From positions 1,396-19,510 of the forward strand of contig DFWT01000233.1 in NCBI GenBank assembly GCA_002381045.1: DNA of 18,115 nt. Reading direction: 5' to 3'. The position numbers were made by a program, and so were the translations under genes. Shown piece by piece: positions 1-6,295 of the stretch. The DNA is from Rhodoferax sp. UBA4127 (lineage in GTDB: Bacteria > Pseudomonadota > Gammaproteobacteria > Burkholderiales > Burkholderiaceae_C). The first letter of the stretch is position 1; each line of letters begins with the position of its first letter. The notes beneath the pieces are model-generated. The model made no database searches and had not been told where the DNA came from. It was given only the letters and a program-made list of their open reading frames with translations.

Positions 1-1350
1 AGTCTGTGCTTTGGATCATCAAAGCTTCTGTCTCAAAGACCAGGCAACCACAATAAAGAAACAACGCCACTCCATTGTCTGGATGAATGGAAAGAGACTT
101 GGTCTGATGCCCGGGAAAACCAATGGTGGTCAGTTGGAGCAACTGATAAACCAAGTGGAAATCCAGAAGTCCAATGGCTGCCTGACACTAAGCAGTTGCG
201 GATCCGCCTAACCGACAAAGTCGCCCACGCGCGCATGGATGATCTTGGAATCCCTCATTCTGGTGGAAAGAGCAGTGACATGCCAGCCAGGATGGCTTGC
301 AGGTTCATTGTGATCGATGGGGTGAGCTTTGATTCGCACCACGGCAAGGCTGGAGAGTGGATCCAGAAGGCCTTTGGGAAACAACCTGTTTCCATGCGTG
401 TGCTTTATCGCAGAGATTCTGCGGGTAAAGTGGTTTGGTACGTCCAGGCATCTTTGGATGTTGATACTGGCTACAAAGAGGAAACCGCATCAAACAAGCT
501 GGGCGGTGTCTTGGGTGTTGATCTGAACGCCAATGGGGTTGCATGGTCGGTTGTCAAACCCGATGGGAATCGCCTAGTTGTTGATTCCAAGGCTGTGCGT
601 GGATTTATTTCCTGGAACCTCAAAGGCATGACTGATCTGGAGCGCAAACAAGTCATTGGCACTGTCACAAAGCAATTGGCAAGCATTGCTCAAGAGTTGG
701 GTGTTGGCATTGCTCTGGAGAACCTGGACTTCGCAACCAAAAAGCTCACCATGCGTGCCGGCCAGGTGAATAAACGCTACAACGAGATGTTGAGCTCTAT
801 GGCTACAAGCCAATTTCAATCAATGGCTCAAAGGGCTGCAGAGCGTGTTGGAGTGACTGTTTACATGGTCAATCCTGCATTCAGTTCTGTGGGTGGGTAC
901 ACCAAATACGGCAGGCTCAACCGTTGCAATGCCGATGAAGGGGCTGCGCACTGGCTTGCCCGGCAAGCACTCTTTGGAGTCGTTTGGAAAACACAGGGAA
1001 ATATCAAGTTTGTGAAAAAGCAAAACGAGCGACTCGTTTTTGCGCATCTGTCAGTTACCCGGACGCAGAGCACGAAGGCTCTGGCAGATGTTCAATGGAA
1101 AAATGTCGCTCGGGCTCTAGGTAAGAACCGAAATTCATGGGGTGAGAACTTCAAGACCTGGTTCCAATGCAGAGTCGAATCCGCTTCCTTGTCTGATACA
1201 GACAGACCATCAGAGGACGCCTCAATGGAAATGAAGAATGGATTTCAGCCTGGGACTTCTAGAACCCTGGGCGGCGCATCTGCGGATGCGTTGTTTCGAA
1301 AACGTGTTGACAGACTACGCAATCAATCTATTAGTGGCTTTGTCCACTAG
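1..1350 (+). CDS. tnpB: TnpB-like RuvC nuclease (IS200/IS605 accessory type), 5' end outside window
   Basis: The frame is open from base 1 to the TAG at 1348-1350, giving 449 visible residues. Residues before the TTG at 196 (beginning SLCFGSSKLLSQRP) match the N-terminal style of TnpB-related proteins, so the gene starts left of the window and 196 is not its start. The RuvC-like triad is visible: Asp in GVDLNANGVA (520-522), Glu in IALENLDF (718-720) and Asp in CNADEGAAHWLARQ (934-936). The segment VNPAFSSVGGYTKYG replaces the CxxC zinc ribbon of ordinary TnpB, as in the TnpB-related subfamily without that finger. TnpB proteins are RNA-guided DNA nucleases that help IS elements persist. No TnpA or other transposase is visible. 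Intact catalytic residues argue against a dead or repressor-type derivative. The family call is firm; activity is inferred. Confidence 0.85.
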   Translation, partial: SLCFGSSKLLSQRPGNHNKETTPLHCLDEWKETWSDARENQWWSVGATDKPSGNPEVQWLPDTKQLRIRLTDKVAHARMDDLGIPHSGGKSSDMPARMACRFIVIDGVSFDSHHGKAGEWIQKAFGKQPVSMRVLYRRDSAGKVVWYVQASLDVDTGYKEETASNKLGGVLGVDLNANGVAWSVVKPDGNRLVVDSKAVRGFISWNLKGMTDLERKQVIGTVTKQLASIAQELGVGIALENLDFATKKLTMRAGQVNKRYNEMLSSMATSQFQSMAQRAAERVGVTVYMVNPAFSSVGGYTKYGRLNRCNADEGAAHWLARQALFGVVWKTQGNIKFVKKQNERLVFAHLSVTRTQSTKALADVQWKNVARALGKNRNSWGENFKTWFQCRVESASLSDTDRPSEDASMEMKNGFQPGTSRTLGGASADALFRKRVDRLRNQSISGFVH

Positions 1351-1427
1351 CAGAAATTGGTAATCTATCAACAAGTTAACGGAACGGCTAGCCTAAACGC
1401 GCCCTTTTTCCATTGGCCACAGGTTGA
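1271..1427 (+). ncRNA. Possible omega-RNA (reRNA) scaffold and right end of the TnpB element
   Basis: TnpB guide RNAs usually come from the 3' end of tnpB and the adjoining transposon end. Two perfect hairpins lie here: CGCATC-TGCG-GATGCG at 1275-1290 and TAGTGG-CTTTGT-CCACTA at 1332-1349, the second ending at the last base before the final G of the stop codon. The gap 1351-1427 up to the convergent ccoG holds no ORF and no clear terminal inverted repeat. The RNA is inferred from family behaviour plus these hairpins; its boundaries are unknown. Confidence 0.25.
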
Positions 1428-2867
1428 CTATTGGCGCGGAACAATGAAGGTGGACTTCTCGTTCAGGCGGCCGGGGCTGTCAAGCGACTCCACGACAAAA
1501 TGGATCTCATGCGATCCTGGCTCTGCCGCACCAAACGGCAGTTGAACACGCACGGGCACCTGGACGGCCTCTGTGGAGGGGATTTTGACTGTGTCTTCGC
1601 TCATGAGAGCCAGCCCGGGCAAACCATTCACAGAGATCTTGTAGCGTTGGTCTGATTCGGTAGCGTTCATGACCTGAATTCGGTACACGTTCTCGGTTTT
1701 GCCAGCCTCAACCACCCGTGCCATCACGCCCCGGTCGCGCACCACATCCGCCTTGAAGGGTGTGCGGACCGCTAGGGTGACAAAAATAGCAATCACGATG
1801 GTCGCCAAAATGCTGGTGTACACCAGCACCCGGGGCCTAAACACATGGCGCACGATCTGGTTCTTGGTCCAGTGGTTCAACATGGCGTTTTCGGTCGAAT
1901 ACTTAACGAGACCACGGGGATAGCCCACTTTGTCCATCACCGTGTCACACACGTCCGCACAGGCGCCGCAACCAATGCATTCGTATTGCAGCCCGTTTCG
2001 AATGTCGATTCCAGTCGGACAGACCTGCACACACAGATTGCAATCCACGCAAGCACCTAAGTTCAGCTTGGTCGGGTCAGCCTTTTTGGAGCGTGCACCG
2101 CGCGGTTCACCGCGTTCGGCGTCGTAAGTCACGATCAGGGTGTCTTTGTCAAACATGGCACTCTGAAAACGGGCATAAGGGCACATGTGTTTGCACACCT
2201 GCTCGCGCATGAAACCCGCATTGCCGTAGGTGGCAAAACCGTAGAAGAACACCCAGAAGAATTCCCAAGCGGCAAGTTTTCCACCCAGAAAGGCGTCGGC
2301 CATGTCACGCATCGGCACAAAATAGCCCACAAATGTGAAACCCGTCCAGAACGCAAAAGCAATCCAAATAAAGTGCTTGGCTGCTTTGCGGCCAAATTTC
2401 TCGGCGCTCATTGGGCCTTCGTCACGGCGCATGCGGGCAGAGCGGTCTCCTTCGAGCTTCATCTCAAACCACAAAAAAATCTCGGTGTAAACGGTTTGTG
2501 GACAGGCATAACCGCACCACAGGCGCCCTGCCAAAGCGGTGAACAGGAACAATGACAGCGCGGCGATGATCAGCATGCCCGTCAAGTAAATGAAATCCTG
2601 CGGGTAAAGCACCAAGCCAAAGATGTAGAAGCGGCGCACACTCAAATCAAACAAAACCGCCTGGCGTTGGCCCCACTCCACCCAAGGCAGGCCATAAAAA
2701 ATGATCTGAGTCACCCAAACCATGATCCAGCGCCAGTTGTTAAACACGCCCTTTACGCTGCGGGGGTAAATCTTTTGATGCGCCGCATAGAGCGAAATCA
2801 GCTCTTCTTCGGGCTCAGCCGCGGCGATTGGGATCACCTTTTTGGCGTCAATACTGTCAGGTTTCAT
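1428..2867 (-). CDS. ccoG: CcoG/FixG/RdxA cytochrome c oxidase (cbb3) accessory protein
   Basis: A 479-residue membrane protein of the usual CcoG length. CcoG is required for assembly of cbb3-type cytochrome oxidase and has been linked to cupric ion reduction during copper delivery. Membrane segments lie at about 45-62, 90-113, 165-183, 200-215 and 345-367. Cysteine pairs occur in WCGYACPQ (118/122) and CKHMCPY (225/229). Two [4Fe-4S] clusters are predicted from CVDCNLCVQVCP (C273, 276, 279, 283) and CIGCGACADVC (C297, 300, 303, 307). The C-terminal ~100 residues form the periplasmic Ig-like domain of the family. ATG at 2867 follows a GAGG ribosome-binding site. It starts 8 bp after the stop of the MBL-fold gene, so the two are probably co-transcribed. 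The ccoNOQP structural genes are not in the window. Confidence 0.95.
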   Translation of the reverse strand: MKPDSIDAKKVIPIAAAEPEEELISLYAAHQKIYPRSVKGVFNNWRWIMVWVTQIIFYGLPWVEWGQRQAVLFDLSVRRFYIFGLVLYPQDFIYLTGMLIIAALSLFLFTALAGRLWCGYACPQTVYTEIFLWFEMKLEGDRSARMRRDEGPMSAEKFGRKAAKHFIWIAFAFWTGFTFVGYFVPMRDMADAFLGGKLAAWEFFWVFFYGFATYGNAGFMREQVCKHMCPYARFQSAMFDKDTLIVTYDAERGEPRGARSKKADPTKLNLGACVDCNLCVQVCPTGIDIRNGLQYECIGCGACADVCDTVMDKVGYPRGLVKYSTENAMLNHWTKNQIVRHVFRPRVLVYTSILATIVIAIFVTLAVRTPFKADVVRDRGVMARVVEAGKTENVYRIQVMNATESDQRYKISVNGLPGLALMSEDTVKIPSTEAVQVPVRVQLPFGAAEPGSHEIHFVVESLDSPGRLNEKSTFIVPRQ

Positions 2868-2875
2868 GGAAGTCC

Positions 2876-3511
2876 TCAGGTCAAAGATGGATCAAGTTTA
2901 GTTTCAGGAAGTGCTGCGACCTGGGCCAGGAACTCGTCCCGGGTCAGGCCAGAAAAAAACGGATGCCAGCGCCGCTGCTCCAGCACGGTGCTGACTGCTC
3001 GGGATTGCGGCTCGTGGCCGGTAAACAGCAGGGTTTCGTCGGGCAAAGAAAACACACGTTGGTTGACGCTGTCCCACAAGTCTTCTGGCGCCAGCGGCCG
3101 GGTTTGATGGGGGCAAGCCGTCACTGCCAACAAACCACCGCAAAAAAGGCGGTCTCGCCAGCCAAAACTCAGGCAATCGGGCGTGTGACCGGGTGTCCTT
3201 ATTACTTTGATCTGCTCAAAACCAAAAGGCAGCGCCGCATTCTCGTTCAGACCCAAGGTCTTCAAAGTATCGCCTTGAACCATTGGCGCGCCCAGGCGCT
3301 GGAGTTGCTTGGCTTCGTTGGGATACAAAGCATCGTGGTGATGGGTGCGCAGTACCCAGCGCAAACGCAGTTCGCGCTCTGCCAGCAGGGCCAGCAACAC
3401 CGACGAATCGCACGCATGGGGGTCGACGACCACAGCCTCGCGGGCATCCAGATCGCCCAACACATAAGTGAGTTCGCCACTGGCCTCGTTATTCAAAATC
3501 CTGAAATACAC
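2876..3511 (-). CDS. Degenerate metallo-beta-lactamase-fold protein (ETHE1/glyoxalase II-like)
   Basis: 211 residues from a GTG start at 3511; GGAG sits 8 bases upstream, and no in-frame ATG lies before the upstream stop. The N-terminus (MYFRILNNEASGELTYVLGD) resembles that of persulfide dioxygenase/ETHE1-like MBL proteins, as do TPGHTPDCLSF (106-116) and TGHEPQSRAVSTV (164-176). The metal motif HxHxDH is changed to HHHDAL (57-62): His57 and His59 remain, but the Asp and third His are Ala61 and Leu62. The Asp of the usual FTGDALL is Gly126 in FCGGLL. His109 and His166 are kept. In ETHE1 the iron ligands are the first His of the motif, the TPGH His and that Asp, so canonical dioxygenase chemistry is unlikely. 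It is first in a unit with ccoG, behind a predicted sigma54 promoter. It could be a binding protein or a diverged hydrolase. Confidence 0.8.
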   Translation of the reverse strand: MYFRILNNEASGELTYVLGDLDAREAVVVDPHACDSSVLLALLAERELRLRWVLRTHHHDALYPNEAKQLQRLGAPMVQGDTLKTLGLNENAALPFGFEQIKVIRTPGHTPDCLSFGWRDRLFCGGLLAVTACPHQTRPLAPEDLWDSVNQRVFSLPDETLLFTGHEPQSRAVSTVLEQRRWHPFFSGLTRDEFLAQVAALPETKLDPSLT

Positions 3512-3592
3512 CTGTTTTGCTCCATCGCATGCGGCGAATCTGTGCCAACTTCAAAACCGAGGCCGCAACTCGACCGCCAATGGTGCAGAGTT

Positions 3593-3608
3593 ATCAAGAA
3601 CCGTGCCA
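3593..3608 (-). promoter_or_regulatory. Predicted sigma54 (-24/-12) promoter for the MBL-ccoG unit
   Basis: Reading leftwards, the sequence is TGGCAC-GGTTC-TTGAT. The -24 block matches the sigma54 consensus TGGCAC exactly; the -12 block differs from TTGCW at one important base (GA in place of GC). The predicted start is near 3582, giving a leader of about 70 bases before the GTG at 3511. The 24-bp palindrome lies about 115 bp upstream, the usual place for an enhancer bound by a sigma54 activator. Confidence 0.5.
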
Positions 3609-3634
3609 TCCAAGCTGCGCGATTAAACCAAATG

Positions 3635-3665
3635 AAATCAATGACTTAGGCTAAGTCATTGATTT
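3635..3665. repeat. 31-bp perfect inverted repeat, 14-bp arms
   Basis: Arms AAATCAATGACTTA and TAAGTCATTGATTT flank a 3-base loop, GGC. It is AT-rich and has no T-run on the left side, so it makes a poor intrinsic terminator for leftward transcripts. It sits between the predicted sigma54 promoter and its upstream operator, at about -53 to -83. It could be a separate operator, a structural element of the promoter loop, or a terminator. Confidence 0.6.
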
Positions 3666-3686
3666 TAAACTGACAGAACAGACCAT

Positions 3687-3727
3687 AAAACTGCCAATAT
3701 TGGCAGTTTTACCTGCCTCAATGGCAG
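3687..3727. promoter_or_regulatory. Predicted FisR-like activator sites: a 24-bp palindrome and an adjacent weaker copy
   Basis: AAAACTGCCAAT/ATTGGCAGTTTT (3687-3710) is a perfect 24-bp palindrome with core ACTGCCA-ATAT-TGGCAGT. A weaker copy, CTGCC-TCAAT-GGCAG, follows at 3713-3727 with a spacer one base shorter. Their centres are about 21.5 bp apart, close to two helical turns, as expected for cooperative activator dimers. They lie at about -115 and -137 from the predicted sigma54 start. Assignment to the neighbouring regulator rests on the matching copy at 4089-4106. Confidence 0.55.
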
Positions 3728-4031
3728 ACTTATGGTTTCGGGAATTGATGATGTGATCTACCTTCTGGGTAAAGGTTTCACTCAGCCACTGGCGAAAACA
3801 AAAGGCTGACCACAGGTATGCGCCACGCTTGGCGACTGAAGTTCCCTCAATAACAACCTTAATCCATACAGGCAGTAGCACATGGGCAGTCAAGAATGCG
3901 ACGCTTATCAATTCACAGAGAACCCACCAAACCCCGCAAAAAAAAACCTACTGCCTTTGCGCACCGGGAGTGTAAAACCACTCACTTGAAACAAAAAATG
4001 AAGCTCACTAAAAAAGAATACTTGTATTATT

Positions 4032-4057
4032 TTCATATAGTTACACAGCTATATGAA
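4032..4057. repeat. Inverted repeat TTCATATAG-N8-CTATATGAA
   Basis: Perfect 9-bp arms with an 8-base spacer (TTACACAG). It is unrelated in sequence to the ACTGCCA dyads and overlaps a possible -35 element of the fisR-like gene promoter, so it may be the operator of a second regulator. Confidence 0.45.
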
Positions 4058-4070
4058 TGTTATTTATAAC
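4041..4070 (+). promoter_or_regulatory. Possible sigma70-type promoter of the fisR-like gene
   Basis: TTACAC (4041-4046) and TATAAC (4065-4070) are 18 bases apart, in the only strongly AT-rich stretch before the gene. Transcription would start near 4077, placing the 4089-4106 operator just downstream of the start, where a bound regulator could block its own transcription. The -35 match is poor. Confidence 0.25.
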
Positions 4071-4088
4071 ATTAAGTGTGCTTTGTCG

Positions 4089-4106
4089 ACTGCCATATTT
4101 GGCAGT
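4089..4106. promoter_or_regulatory. Second copy of the ACTGCCA-N4-TGGCAGT operator, upstream of the fisR-like gene
   Basis: ACTGCCA-TATT-TGGCAGT has the same 7-base arms and 4-base spacing as the core of the 3687-3710 palindrome. It ends 52 bp before the ATG of the sigma54 activator, consistent with autoregulation. I saw no other full copy in the window. Confidence 0.55.
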
Positions 4107-4158
4107 ACTTGTTGGATTTGGCGTACAGTCGATGCGATCCAATTGAAGATCACCTGCC

Positions 4159-5544
4159 ATGAAGCCGCTTCCAGAATTGATGTCATTTGTTGAGGGCCTG
4201 CCCGAGCCCCACATCCTGTTTGACACGCAGTACCGCATCTTGGCGGCCAATGCGGCTTACCGTCGGCAGTTCAGTCCAAACCATAGCGTGGTGGGACGCA
4301 CCTGCTTTGAAGTGTCTCACCGCTTCAGTGTGCCCTGCGATCAGGCGGGCGAATCCTGCCCTTTGGCACGCTCGCGCGAATCCGGTCAGCGTGAGCGGGT
4401 GCTGCACCTGCACCACACACCTAAAGGCGAGGAATACGTCAACATTGAGTTGGCGCCCCTGCTGGATGGGGATGGTAAACAAGCATTTTTCATTGAAAAA
4501 ATGGAACCACTGCGGATTGCACCCGCACAGGGCCACACCCAAGGTCTGATTGGGCGCAGTGCTATTTTCATGCACATGCTGGGCTTGGTGGCCCGGGTCG
4601 CTCCCTCCCAGGCGACGGTGCTACTGCTTGGTGAATCTGGCTCCGGAAAAGAGTTGGTCGCCCGTGCGGTGCATGAGGCCAGCTTGCGGTCCCATCGGGC
4701 TTTGGTTCCAGTGGACTGCTCCAGCCTGCCTGAAACCCTGTTTGAGTCCGAGTTGTTTGGCCACGAACGCGGCGCGTTTACCGGCGCCAATACCGCACGC
4801 GCAGGCTTGGTGGAAGTGGCCAGCGGTGGCACCTTGTTTTTAGATGAGGTTGGCGACATCCCCCTGACCATGCAGGTGAAGTTGCTGCGTCTGCTGGAAA
4901 CTGGCACTTACCGCCGTGTGGGTAGCACCGAACAGCGCCATGCCGATATTCGGGTGGTGTCTGCCACCCACCGCGATCTGGATGCGATGGTGGCGCAAGG
5001 CCGCTTTCGTGAAGATCTGTACTACCGCCTTAGTACCTTCCCAATCCGTTTGCCGGCGCTGCGCGAGCGACGCGACGACGTGCCATTACTGGCCTCTGCC
5101 CTCCTGGAGCGGGTGACATCCCAGCGCAAGCTGACTCTGAGCGCCGAATCCATGGCGCTGCTGCAGGATCAAACATACCCCGGCAATGTCCGCGAACTGC
5201 GCAACCTGCTGGAACGTGCGGCGCTGCTGTGCGATGGAATGGTGCTAGAAGCAAGTCATGTAATGCAGGCCTTGAGTTCGGGCAGGCGCGCAGACTTTGG
5301 CCCTGTGCTCAAACCCAACAGTTCAACTGCATTGGGCTCAACGCCCGGGGGTGCAATCGAACAACTGGACAGCCACGCGCCAGAAATCAAACGACCAACG
5401 ACCGGCGCGCTCAACGCAGCCGCCTTGGCGGCATTGCATGACATGGTGAAATCCCACACCGGTAGTCGAGCAGAACTGGCTGGCAAGCTCGGCATCAGCG
5501 AGCGCTCTCTTTACCGAAAACTCAAAGCACTCAATCTGACTTGA
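4159..5544 (+). CDS. fisR: FisR-like sigma54-dependent activator (probable sulfane-sulfur sensor)
   Basis: 461 residues. An N-terminal PAS-like domain (about 8-115) carries Cys49, Cys60 and Cys67, spaced 11 and 7 apart. As I recall, FisR of Cupriavidus has sensing cysteines at 53, 64 and 71, the same spacing. A sigma54-interacting AAA+ domain follows: Walker A GESGSGKE (158-165), GAFTGA (205-210), Walker B LFLDE (226-230), arginine region FREDLYYRL. A Fis-type helix-turn-helix ends the protein (about 421-461). FisR responds to reactive sulfane sulfur and activates sqr and pdo through sigma54. Here the nearest candidate target is the divergent MBL-ccoG unit, with matching operators on both sides of the intergenic region. 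Related Cys-PAS motifs occur in other regulators, so the sensing role is inferred. The ATG at 4159 has only a weak Shine-Dalgarno. Confidence 0.75.
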   Translation: MKPLPELMSFVEGLPEPHILFDTQYRILAANAAYRRQFSPNHSVVGRTCFEVSHRFSVPCDQAGESCPLARSRESGQRERVLHLHHTPKGEEYVNIELAPLLDGDGKQAFFIEKMEPLRIAPAQGHTQGLIGRSAIFMHMLGLVARVAPSQATVLLLGESGSGKELVARAVHEASLRSHRALVPVDCSSLPETLFESELFGHERGAFTGANTARAGLVEVASGGTLFLDEVGDIPLTMQVKLLRLLETGTYRRVGSTEQRHADIRVVSATHRDLDAMVAQGRFREDLYYRLSTFPIRLPALRERRDDVPLLASALLERVTSQRKLTLSAESMALLQDQTYPGNVRELRNLLERAALLCDGMVLEASHVMQALSSGRRADFGPVLKPNSSTALGSTPGGAIEQLDSHAPEIKRPTTGALNAAALAALHDMVKSHTGSRAELAGKLGISERSLYRKLKALNLT

Positions 5545-5560
5545 ATTGATATGATTTAAA

Positions 5561-5597
5561 TAGCTATTAGCCCTTAATTTAAAAGGGCTAGAAGGCT
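5561..5597. terminator. Bidirectional hairpin between convergent genes; possibly a dispersed intergenic repeat
   Basis: TAGCCCTT (5568-5575) and AAGGGCTA (5583-5590) form an 8-bp stem with a 7-base AT loop. An outer pair, AAATAGC/GCTATTT, extends the structure beyond an internal bulge. It lies between the stops of the fisR-like gene and the AhpD-like gene. Hairpins of this general form are frequent between Comamonadaceae genes, as far as I recall, so it may be a repeat family as well as a terminator. Confidence 0.55.
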
Positions 5598-5607
5598 ATT
5601 TTATCTT

Positions 5608-5964
5608 TTACTTGGCCGAAGTGGGTGCCGTGGCATCCCACGCTGCCAGTGCTTCAGCGACGTTCATCAAGCCGGGACCTCCGCCCATGTAAACGCAGAC
5701 ATTCATCGCTTCTTCAAACTCGGCGCGTGTGCAACCCAACCGATGCAAAGCCTTGACATGGAACGCAATGCAGCCCCCGCAATGCTGCGTGATCCCAATC
5801 GCCACGGCGATCAGTTCCTTGTGCTTGGAGCTGACCAAGCCCTCGGCCATGGCCGCCTTGGCCATTTGAGCGAAGCCCAGCATGGTTTCACTTTGGGATT
5901 TTCGAAAGGGTCCCAGGTTGTCATTGATGCTTTTCATCAATTCCACAGAATCAAACGAGCTCAT
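5608..5964 (-). CDS. AhpD-like carboxymuconolactone decarboxylase-family protein
   Basis: 118 residues, a single all-helical CMD/AhpD domain. The redox pair and proton-relay histidine are in HCGGCIAFH (Cys62, Cys65, His69), with Glu50 upstream, the pattern of AhpD-type disulfide reductases rather than true decarboxylases. The GxGPGLM-like stretch near 94-100 and length fit the short stand-alone members. It probably acts in cytoplasmic thiol/peroxide chemistry. ATG at 5964 has an AAGGA ribosome-binding site. It is convergent with the fisR-like gene; no ACTGCCA operator or clear sigma54 promoter lies upstream, so there is no sequence support for shared control. Substrate unknown. Confidence 0.85.
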   Translation of the reverse strand: MSSFDSVELMKSINDNLGPFRKSQSETMLGFAQMAKAAMAEGLVSSKHKELIAVAIGITQHCGGCIAFHVKALHRLGCTRAEFEEAMNVCVYMGGGPGLMNVAEALAAWDATAPTSAK

Positions 5965-6295
5965 GTCAGTCCTTACAAAAAAAGTTGCATTAAAACTTCA
6001 ACTGAACTTCACCATATGGCGCCGCAAGGTTCAAAAAAGGCGTTCTTGGAAACTGATTTAGTTCACAAGCGGCAGATCCAGAAGTACCTTCATTCTAGAG
6101 ATAAGCAAAAACGAATATTTGTTTTAGCAGCATTCATTCTTGACTTTGGTACTCGCGCTGCCTTTACACCGAGCAAATCTTTCAACGTCTATGGCCTGTC
6201 ACCCGACAACTGTCAGGTCGGCCAATGCCGCCAAAACCGAGCGGGCAACTTCAACCCCAAACCGAGCGAACTGCAGGGTGCAACCTGTCTGCTGT
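5965..6295. other. Gene-free stretch with a possible decayed coding fragment
   Basis: No intact gene is seen in these 331 bases. On the minus strand, about 6201-6309 is open and reads like protein (for example FARFGVEVARSVLAALADL), ends at a stop (6199-6201), and resumes in the same frame with QAIDVERFARCKGS before another stop. It has no start codon or ribosome-binding site and overlaps the end of the lipocalin gene in another frame. It may be a remnant or part of a dispersed repeat. The 5965-6000 part is the leader of the AhpD-like gene. Confidence 0.35.

Larger units (their letters stand above)
3512..4158. promoter_or_regulatory. Divergent regulatory region between the MBL-ccoG unit and the fisR-like gene
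   Basis: No convincing gene lies in this 647-bp stretch, which is more AT-rich than its surroundings. It holds a predicted -24/-12 promoter facing left (3593-3608), a 31-bp perfect dyad (3635-3665), a 24-bp perfect palindrome (3687-3710) with a weaker copy beside it (3713-3727), a dyad at 4032-4057, a short one at 4059-4070 (GTTAT-TT-ATAAC), and a second copy of the main operator at 4089-4106. The density of dyads marks it as a control region for both flanking transcripts. Confidence 0.7.

Noticed and set aside
11..211. Short plus-strand frame at the left edge as a separate gene, or a frameshift in tnpB near 196
   Set aside because: The tnpB frame is continuously open from base 1 and its residues fit the family, so there is no frameshift and the short frame is a shadow.
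1..1350. Reading the RuvC protein as a CRISPR Cas12 effector
   Set aside because: No repeat array or cas1/cas2 in the window, and the protein matches the transposon-borne TnpB family.
3532..3547. Second leftward TGGCAC as a sigma54 promoter closer to the MBL gene
   Set aside because: The block at the -12 position is CGCCG, without GC at the required spacing, so the site at 3593-3608 is preferred.
3651..3911. An 86-codon minus-strand reading frame in the regulatory region
   Set aside because: It starts with TTG without a ribosome-binding site, runs through the 24-bp palindrome and ends inside the 31-bp dyad, and shows no recognisable domain.
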